This document shows positions 55,871 through 64,000 of a stretch of DNA of 64,000 nt, in pieces. A model generated the notes under the pieces. It saw only the letters and a list, made by a program, of their open reading frames with translations, made no database searches and had not been told where the DNA came from. Source of the DNA: Nematostella vectensis (taxonomy: Eukaryota > Cnidaria > Anthozoa > Actiniaria > Edwardsiidae); NCBI RefSeq assembly GCF_932526225.1, contig NC_064036.1:2542001-2606000 (forward strand), in the 5' to 3' direction. The translations under genes and the position numbers were made by a program. Positions within the stretch are counted from its first letter, which is position 1. Every line of letters starts with the position of its first letter.

Positions 55871-56321
55871 TGTAAGGGGGGTGCGAAAACCGCGAACCCG
55901 CACAGAAGAACGTCAAAACCCGCAAAACCGCACTACATGCTTAAATGCTACATCAAGCTTTTGGTCGCGATAGCAAACAAAATTCATAACAGCCATTCCA
56001 TATCTCAGTTGTTAGCAGGCCTACCAAAGTATATGACTTTCTTGAAGTTGCAATGGCGTAGATGATTTCGCGAGAAGTCGCACGCTACTCCCACTTCAAA
56101 CATTTGGGTCACGCGATTTTTGTAGTAAACTGCAAACCGTGGACTCTCCCAACACCATAACACCCCGCTCTAAAATTAAAAAAATCAGTAAAACCGCGTC
56201 AAAATAAGCCAATAACCTTAAACCGCGCAGTCTAGAGAAACCGCAATACCGCGGAATAAAATACGAAAAACCGCGCCAGATTTAAGGCAAAACCGCATCA
56301 CCGCAAACCATAACGTCCCCC
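55871..56321. mobile_element. 451-bp MITE with AAAACCGC-rich interior
   Basis: Flanked by a 10-base direct repeat, tcttttgtgt, at 55861-55870 and 56322-56331. The ends are roughly inverted (ggggggtgcg at the left, cgtccccct at the right). The interior carries about ten aaaccgc words, mostly on the plus strand. No coding capacity. Confidence 0.78.
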
Positions 56322-56331
56322 TCTTTTGTGT

Positions 56332-58734
56332 GTCTATGGTGACATACATGTGAAAGCGCGCCTTTTTCACGCTGCACCATAATGCAACGAGGGATTTGCT
56401 TTCTACATAGCCGTGTTTAGTTTGATTAGTTTAGTTATTTCATGGCCTGGTCGTTTGGTTATCGTGTTAGTGTTAATTTTCATGTCATAGATGATGACAA
56501 ATCATCCATGGCAATTAATGGAAACTAATTCCACTTCCTTCAAACGATTTATTTAGTAGGAGTTTTAAATGCCAAGCCAATTAAAAGACTTCGAAACCCT
56601 TTAACGCCAATTTTAATTTTAATATTTGGTATCTAGAATTGTACAGGATCTTGAACCGCAGTCTTCAAGGTTTAAAACAACACACAGCTAAGAAGGTGAT
56701 TTCCAAAGAAAAAAATATATAAAGAGTGTTGTATTGGGATCGCTTGGCACGTTTGCTCAGCTAATTGATAAAAGTAGACAAATTACATAAGAAAATGTTC
56801 GGCATTGTTAGTGCCATTTACGATGACTTTCAAGGCTCAAGATTATATTTACTCAGGCGCAAGGCTATTTTCGGTTTGTTGGTGTGTCATGTAGATCGCA
56901 ACTACCGAAAACTCTAAAGTACTGCCAGCGTCTACTCAAAGAAGAGGAAAATCGCGATATCGAAGCACGACAGTTCTAATTGTTGTTCAGGTATGTCGTT
57001 TCTATTCACATTTCCTATATTTGTATTTGTCAGTTAACTGTCATAAAGATTTCCAAATTAAAAATTTTCTGCGAACATATGCGAATGAGACGAATCTAAT
57101 CAACATGGCAAAAATATGTCCACTTGGGCGTTTTACGTAGGAATGTATTCCGATTCCGCTTGCTGTTTTATTATTGCAGAAAAAAAAAAACATGCGACTT
57201 ATTCTATAAGGTAAAGATAATTAATGTGGAGGACTATTTAAATATAGTTAAGTATATCGTAAGCGCGTCATAGAAATTCGTTTAACTAGTAAAAAACAAT
57301 AACCTTTCGAAGTAGCACCAAAGGTTTGGCAGAGAAAAGAGCAAGCTTGTGAATTGACGCGCCTCCATGTTTAAGAATAAGCAGTTGATTCTACTTGACG
57401 CCGCTATCTGCGACAAACCATAGAGAAGCCGCATGGGGGCTTGCTCGTGTGGGCGAAAGAGAGGGGGATAAGGAGGATTGAAGACCTATACTTTCTGCTT
57501 GTAAACTAAGCTAACATCTGGAATGTCCAAGAGATGTAGTTTACTAGAAGAAACCACTTGAACCACTTGATCGTTGTTATAGTATTTTTTAGAACAAAGT
57601 TATTTGGTTGGTCAACTTCTTATCCCGCCAATCCTTATCTTCGTACATCCTGGTCTTGTTTTTAATTAAAGGGATTTAATTAAAAAATTATTATAAATTA
57701 AAATGTATTATTTCCACCAACTTTAATTTAATCCATATCCACTTTATTGATACTTTAAATCCAGCTTGAATAAATAGACAATTCTAAAAGGACAGTTAGA
57801 AACATGCCCTTGTAATGAAAAAACAGTCAAAGTAAACATGAATTTAAAAAAATCATCGAAGTGACCGAGAAGGAGATGATTAAATATCGAAAACTTGAAG
57901 GCAGCACTAATCCAAAGTGCGTAACAAATAAGGGAATCTGTTTTCTTTTTTGCCTCGGGAGCAAGGCAGGTGAACCACTTTAGCTCCCAATGAACGGTTG
58001 ATTTTACACAGCATGAAAATCGAGCAGAGAGCAACGACGACGTATAATCGAGGTTAGTCAGTTTGTCAATAAGAATATGATGAGTTTGTTTGATGAAGAA
58101 CTCAATAACTCGTCTTTTTTTACTATTGGACGGTTTCAACTTTGTTCATAAGACAAAGTAAGGCAAAGAATGGTAGCTTTTTCTAAGAAACAACGCTCAG
58201 CCCATCTTCGCTTTTATGATTTCAGTTTCTCATTGTCAAGCTAGTATCAATTAAAACATAAAACACCTGCAGAAATGTAAAATATACTAGAATCAGAACC
58301 AATAAATTCAAACAAGAGGGTATTAATACGTGGTTTGCTTAGAAAGGTTGGGAAGGGGGGTCTATGTAAAGCGCTTTTTTTTAGAAAAGAAGTAAACATG
58401 ACACTTTCTTTTAGTAAAGCTTTCCTTGATGTGTATAAAGAAAGGCCAGCACCAAAGCAATAAAGTATATATGCGACAGGCGTTAAAAGAAGGGGTCGTG
58501 CTGTCTAGAGGATCGCTTGGATTTAAAATATACAAATAGTAACAGAAATGTGTGTTTTAGCTACCAAACCATTCTTCTGCATTTGTTTTAGTGATTGTTA
58601 AAAAAGATTTATTTTTGAAGGGTGGAAAAACACCCTACTCGAGATCCCTTTTCTTCAGCACATTTATTACCAGACGTCGTGTGCCGCGCCTTTCGCGTCT
58701 TTCGTCCGCATAGCATTATTATAGCAAGCTTTAC
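56332..58734. other. Long non-coding stretch
   Basis: AT-rich sequence with many stops in all frames. I see no coding region, RNA gene or repeat that I can support. Confidence 0.45.
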
Positions 58735-59013
58735 CTATTGTCCATTGGTTTGTAATATTGTAGGGTAGGTAATGTCTTAGCCTTCGTGCAACAGTATACT
58801 CTATCTATTGTCCATTGGTTTGTAATATTTGTCGGGTAGGTAATAACTGAGCCTTCGTCCCCCAGTATACGTTATCTATTGTCTATTGGTTTGTAATATT
58901 TGTCGGGTAGGTAATAACTGAGCCTTCGTCCGCCAGTATACTTTATCTATTGTCCATTGGTTTGTAATATTGTAGGGTAGGTAATGTCTTAGCCTTCGTC
59001 CCCAGTATCCGTA
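58735..59013 (+). repeat. 70-71-bp minisatellite, four copies
   Basis: The ctattgtccattggtttgta block starts at 58735, 58805, 58876 and 58947. Copies alternate in type: 1 and 4 have gtagggtaggtaatgtctt, 2 and 3 have gtcgggtaggtaataactg. Confidence 0.93.
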
Positions 59014-60170
59014 AACCTTTGCTCCCGTAATCATCGCTTTTGCCGATATTTGTGGATGATCCTGGTATACGTAATAAATAGGTCGCGTTCTAACACGACC
59101 CGGATACGTGTGGACGAGGTCTTATGGCAGAGCCAGCCGAAAGGATGTTGGTCTCCTGACGCATGCGCACTCATAGCCCTCAGTCTTAATTGCTTTTATG
59201 ATAAGAGAACCAATTTAAAGCACAAATATTTCTCATTGAAGTAAAGCAAACAGCGGCGTAATCACCACAGACATTTGCGATAGCGACGAGCCGTTTGCTT
59301 TTGATAAACTCGCGCAAGACCCATCTCCGTACGCTCGATTATCAGTAAACCTGCCGCGGCTATTAAAGAGATTCCAAAAATAATGAAACTAGTGAAATCC
59401 TCTTAACACACCAATGAAAGCAATGTTTTAGTGAAGATAATCATGTTAAGATGCAATGTTAACAGACCACCCTAAGCTGCACCCTCTGTCTAACGACTTT
59501 GAGATTTTTCTGTCAGTCTCTTATTAATACTTAGGCAGCTTTTGGCATGTCGGTGTTTGTTCTCTGCAAGGCAAAGCAACAGAGGAAATGACTCGATCTG
59601 CTTGTCTGTTTATTTTGCAGGAGAGAGTTGTGCGACGAAGTGGCAGCTTTTGACTGAAAGACTTATCTAAATTCTTCAAATGCCGGACTAAAGTGCGTCA
59701 AATTTATTGTCCCATTAGCGATTCTATCGGCTTGAAGCTACGGTTGATTGGAGCCTCTTTTGCATGCCCTCGGGGCTTTTTTAGCTTGAAGTTGATCATT
59801 TGCTGCTGAGTGAGAATGGAGGAAGTTTAACCAAGGAAGAATCCACACAACTGGGTCAAGAGTCTACTAAAGTAATCACAAAAGGGGACGGAATTTGTTT
59901 TCTTACAATGGGATCGCGAGTCTTTTGATCGGTTTGCTCTTCTTGTTTGCTGTTTGGATTAGGATTCCGGCCTCACGCACTAATTCAATCGCTTGACAAA
60001 ACCAATTATTGAACGAAATCCCGATTGAGGAAAAAACATCGAAAGAGAAAATGTGCGAGAAAGTAGTATGTCATCGCCAATCACATCGCATCGCAAATCA
60101 TAATAAGCCTTCGTTTGTTTTATAAAGTCGACATCCCCGGTTGATTTTTCATTCTTTTAAATCAAGAAAC
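59014..60170. other. Probable promoter and 5' leader of the downstream GPCR
   Basis: No coding region. Several short open frames and stops lie just before the ATG at 60171. An in-frame TTG at 60141 is not a plausible start. Confidence 0.4.
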
Positions 60171-62476
60171 ATGTTCTACGCGGGGTACTGGTTTAACACG
60201 TCACTAAAGAGTGCTATTCTCTACATGTTCATATCTGTTTTTACGGTGTCTGGAAATGCTTTCGTTATCTTGGTGTTCATCTTGGATCCGTACAAACAGC
60301 TCCGCACTCTACAGAACTATTATATATTTAGCTTGTCGTGTAGCGATATGTTAATGGGCCTTGCCGCCGAGCCACTGCTGATCGCGACCTACTGGCATTA
60401 CGAGAACACCGCGGAGAATTCACTGTTTCTCGCGCATTATCTCTTCGCTATAATCTCCGGGGTTTCATCCCTTATGAACATGGCCGCATTGTCGGTATTT
60501 CGCTGCATTGCCATCAAGATGCCGTTCACACATTATAAAGTTATAACTCGAAGGAGGGTAATCATCTCGATAATGCTTCTATGGATGTTCTCGGTGCAGT
60601 TTAGCGCTGTGCCGTTGCTTGGCTGGCGAGGGAGGTATTACCAGCTTTATCTTTACGGTGTTGGTTGCGTGGCACCAAGTATTGTAATCTGCTGCGCTTA
60701 TTTTGGGATTTTTCGCGCTATAAAGCAACACAGTAGTTCACTTCAAAGGGCTGGAACCATAAAACATCATGCACTGAAGGCTGTGGTGACTAGGGAAAAG
60801 GCAACAGCCAAGACATTGTTGATCATCCTTGGCGTATTCCTTGCGTTCTGGGGGCCCTTTCTCCTAGTGGACTTCTTGATGGTTCAGTTCCCCAGTCTTC
60901 GTGAGGACGGGACTATCCACCTGGCACGTGACATCACACTTACATTTACTTATTTCTCATCAGGTAGGAACCACATCCTCACATCAGATCCTGCCATACA
61001 GCACTACCACCTTACCTGGAACCTTAACTTCCATAACCGGGTTAAAGCGTATGAATTGCTGGGTAGCAAGGGGGAGGGGAGGGGAGGGGAGGGGAAGGGT
61101 TCCAGAGCTGGGCTAACAGCTTTTAATTACGTTACGTTTATTACTTCAAGAAAACTTACATTTTAACACTTTTAATATTTCAATTTCATCTTATTTTACA
61201 CTTTTGTTTTTTTTCCTTTTGGCATATTAAGAGTCAAAAGCTTCACACTCAATTTAACAAATATAGAGCCTTACCCCAGGGCCGTCTGCAAAATACTAGT
61301 TACAAAAATAGGGGGAGGGGAAATACGCTTATACTCGTAACCAAGGGATAGTTACCAACAAGTGAGACATGAAGAGGATGGAAGATTAAACCGCCATGCA
61401 GGCGCCACAAACAATAGCACACCAGGGAACCTTTTAAAGCTCACCTTGGGCGATTAGAAACTCTTGTTTTAAAAGCCGCGCGATCAAAACATATAATAGC
61501 CAGATGTGTTTAAGTGAATTTTTCCCCGTGCAGCCGCTAAATGATGTACGAATATTCAAGGAAACGATCACGTCGTCAGTGTAGACAGTTCCGGCACGTT
61601 AAAAGAAATTATCCATCACTGTCATCAGATATTTGTGCAGCTATCGCCATAGACGCTGTGTGAACTTGGCAAAAGAATACAAGAATAGCTGAAAAACTTA
61701 TTTGGCTCTGTACTTCTCCGACACTTGTCAGATAGAACCTTCAAGTAGAAACGTGCGAATGTAACGTGCCCATTTGTGTCACTACCCACAGCTGGTATGC
61801 TTCCTGCATTTCTAACTCTAAAATCTATGATCCAGGGCGTCTTGTAGATGTTATTTTATATAGAAACCAATACGCAAAGTAAGAAAAAAAAAGATAAAGG
61901 CTATCCCAAGTATCGGCTTTATTTAGGGATAGCTATAGACTGGACTGAACTTGTACATTACTCAAAGTCATCAGAGTCACTTGCGCAATAGGAGCAAATA
62001 ACCATCAGATTCCTAACCCCGTCTTACATGGTTACGCCTCTCACAGAGCTTTTTCCAGTTGATTTTTCACATAACCAGTATAGGAAGTCCAGTTATTTTG
62101 GATTATTATCATAGCCTATACTATCTAAGGGTAAACATAACTTGTAGTGATCTGATCAACATATTTCTAAGCTATGAACGTAAGCAGTCGCCACCTATAA
62201 TAGGCTTTGGCCGTGCGCGTGTTTAATGCTGATAATGTTGTTTTCACCCCAGGCATTAACCCAGTGCTGTACGCTTGGCGCGTCAATCAGTTCCGCCGAG
62301 CCTTTATCCGCTTGTGCTGTTGCGGTCGCCATCAGCGGGTCATGCGCAGATTCATGGACACATCTTTTATCCCGCCTGCGAACTCAAACTATAACTCGGG
62401 CGGTACCATGGACACGCCAAGCACGAGATCAAAAGCGATACGCAGACGTGATAATGGCATTACCACAAGACTGTAA
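60171..62476 (+). CDS. Class A GPCR, two exons, intron inside helix 7
   Basis: Exons 60171-60963 and 62253-62476 (phase 1 junction) give 338 residues. Helix 1 GNAFVILVF, helix 2 LSCSDMLMG, helix 7 GINPVLYAW (NPxxY). Two motifs are unusual: FRC replaces DRY after helix 3 (SVFRCIAIK), and helix 6 has FWGPF in place of CWxP. The C-tail has a CCCGR palmitoylation-like cluster, a Ser/Thr-rich stretch and ends RRDNGITTRL. The intron falls just before NPxxY, between TYFSSG and INPVLY. The intron holds a (GGGGA)n run at about 61070. An AATAAA at 62969 may be the polyadenylation signal. The pattern resembles cnidarian amine- or adenosine-like orphan receptors; ligand unknown. Confidence 0.88.
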
Positions 62477-63589
62477 TTGCAGTAGGCCAACTCTAGACCT
62501 CTCCCTTCCACTCAAAGGGGAAAATTGGCAAGGGCCCAGCCCTATGGCCCACCCCCGGTCCACGAAGGGTGCGATGTCGTATGGTAATGAGGTACCCTGC
62601 TAACAAAGGCCTCTTCCTAGTGTTTCTCGGTGTTGGACTTTGTATCGCTTTCGCGATCTAGCCACTCACGTTATTTTGGTTCTTTTGTGCTGAGCAGCAC
62701 TCTTCTGAACAGAAATACAGTCAACACAGAGACGCGAATCTCAGGTGAATTGATAAAACAGAAAGAAAAAGCTCCTACCAGTAAAGGGCTTTTACTTTCC
62801 ATGCTGATCCTCAGTGTTGCCACTAACAAAAGTATGTTCCACATCAAGTGGCTTCACTACTATTTACAATAAGATGAGTTATTTGGTAGAAATTTGCTGT
62901 TGTTAATCTTAATCAAGGGCAGTTGTTCATATTTGGACTACCTTTCATTTTATTTATTTTGCTATTCGAATAAAAATTGGTATTTTATGATGTTATTATG
63001 GTTTGTTTAGTGTTAGATAGGTTGAGGTTTCTTGAAGAATGGCATAGTAGACGAGGGGATATACTAATAAAACCATCAGTAACAAAACCACAGTGTTTTT
63101 TTACTTATTGCAACTTACATTCTACAAATTATCCTCTGCAAATATTTCACTGCGCCATTCTGCAGTAAAGTCTTCAATGCTTAATTAACAAAACTACATC
63201 TTATAAAACTATCTACATACTGCATAGAATACTAGAAAATAGCTCTTACTCCGTACACAGTAACATATCTTTATACCTTGAAACATTTAAATGTTGTGCA
63301 CAGTGACCCTCATTCACCATACGTGTCCCTACGTACATTTCATGTACATTTTACATGTTTCTAAGTTCCCCTACTCTCACCTCTCATCCTCGAAAGAAAT
63401 TGTTAATCTATAAAAGCTCTTCCTTTCCTTTTGAATTTAACTTAATGAATAATTACATCCTTTTTCTTTATGTTCTGTTTCACTAACACGTCTATCTACT
63501 GCACCAGTCACAATTTCTATTAAAAGCTTTCTCGATACGTCGCCTGTGTGGGAACTACTCTTTCCGGAGAGCTTTTGGTTTTAGTGTAG
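62477..63589. other. 3' UTR and intergenic
   Basis: AT-rich. AATAAA at 62969-62974. No further gene seen. Confidence 0.45.
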
Positions 63590-63607
63590 CTTTGTATCGT
63601 ATGTACT

Positions 63608-63960
63608 GTATATCAATCGCGTGTCGTGTTTTGTGCCAATGTCATGTAATCCTGTGTCGTGTGCTCTGTCCATTGTGTGTCGTGTTGTGTTTATCGCGTG
63701 TCGTGTTCTGTGCCTATCGTGATACCGCGTGTCGAGGGTCGCGTGTCGTGTTTTTTGCCAATGTCATGTTATCCCGTGTCATATTCTGTCTATCGCGTGT
63801 CGTGTTCTGTGCCTATCGTGATACCGTTTGTCGAGGGTCGCGTGTCTTTTTTTTTGCCAATGTCATGTTATCCCGTGTCGTGTTCTGTGTTTATCGCGTG
63901 TCGTGTTCTGTGTCTTTCGCGTGTCGTGTTCTTTGTCTATCTTGTCAGCTCGTGTCATCG
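63608..63960 (+). repeat. CGTGTCGTGTTCTGT repeat with a 99-bp higher-order unit
   Basis: Short cgcgtgtcgtgttctgt words recur. A larger block including ctgtgcctatcgtgatacc starts at 63708 and again at 63807, 99 bases apart. The open plus-strand frame here is a product of the repeat. Confidence 0.9.
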
Positions 63961-64000
63961 TGCTACGACTTGTGCTAAATGTTTCTCCGTTTCTTTCTCA

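Noticed and set aside
60141-60170. Upstream extension of the two-exon GPCR
   Set aside because: It would need a TTG start. The first ATG at 60171 lies right before the extracellular N-terminus.

Overview
This is an animal nuclear genome window. Its genes are split by many small GT-AG introns, the DNA is AT-rich, and it is full of minisatellites, LINEs and MITE-like elements. Dispatched, a MINDY deubiquitinase, an SLC15 transporter, several class A GPCRs, a Copia fragment and a 2A-bearing LINE together suggest an early-branching invertebrate. A sea anemone or other cnidarian is my best guess; no species-specific marker was available.

Layout. 1-7.5 kb (+): the 3' ten exons of a Dispatched-like transporter, whose introns hold several minisatellites. 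7.8-8.7 kb: an 82-bp satellite. 9.1-13.1 kb: two near-identical single-exon GPCRs in divergent orientation, forming an inverted duplication. 13.7-15.2 kb: a nested foldback element. 16.4-19.4 kb (+): an SLC15/POT peptide transporter. 20.6-32.5 kb (-): a complete seven-exon MINDY deubiquitinase carrying an uninterrupted CR1-like LINE ORF in intron 2. 33.5-38.2 kb (-): an unrecognised four-exon gene with a lysine-rich heptad array and an SH3-ligand-like proline array. 39.0-40.1 kb (-): a peptide-receptor-like GPCR. 42.3-44.5 kb (-): a truncated Copia element. 44.6-46.1 kb: minisatellites. 47.6-54.9 kb (+): a broken LamG-like gene interrupted by an RTE-like LINE and about 1.6 kb of CATCAC/CATCCAC repeat. 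54.9-60.1 kb: non-coding, with a well-bounded MITE. 60.2-62.5 kb (+): a two-exon GPCR. 63.6-64 kb: a CGTGTCGTGTT-type repeat.

Four complete gene models have total exon lengths divisible by three with matching phases at every junction: SLC15 575 aa, MINDY 583 aa, the lysine-rich gene 727 aa and the two-exon GPCR 338 aa. The visible Dispatched part (958 aa) also keeps frame throughout. This supports the splice calls.

The most unusual theme is tandem duplication that includes exon edges. In Dispatched (a donor, an acceptor and a weaker donor copy) and in MINDY (a donor), the repeat unit contains a real splice site. In the three clear cases the extra sites lead to in-frame stop codons if used. 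The genes show no operon-like relation; they look like independent neighbours.
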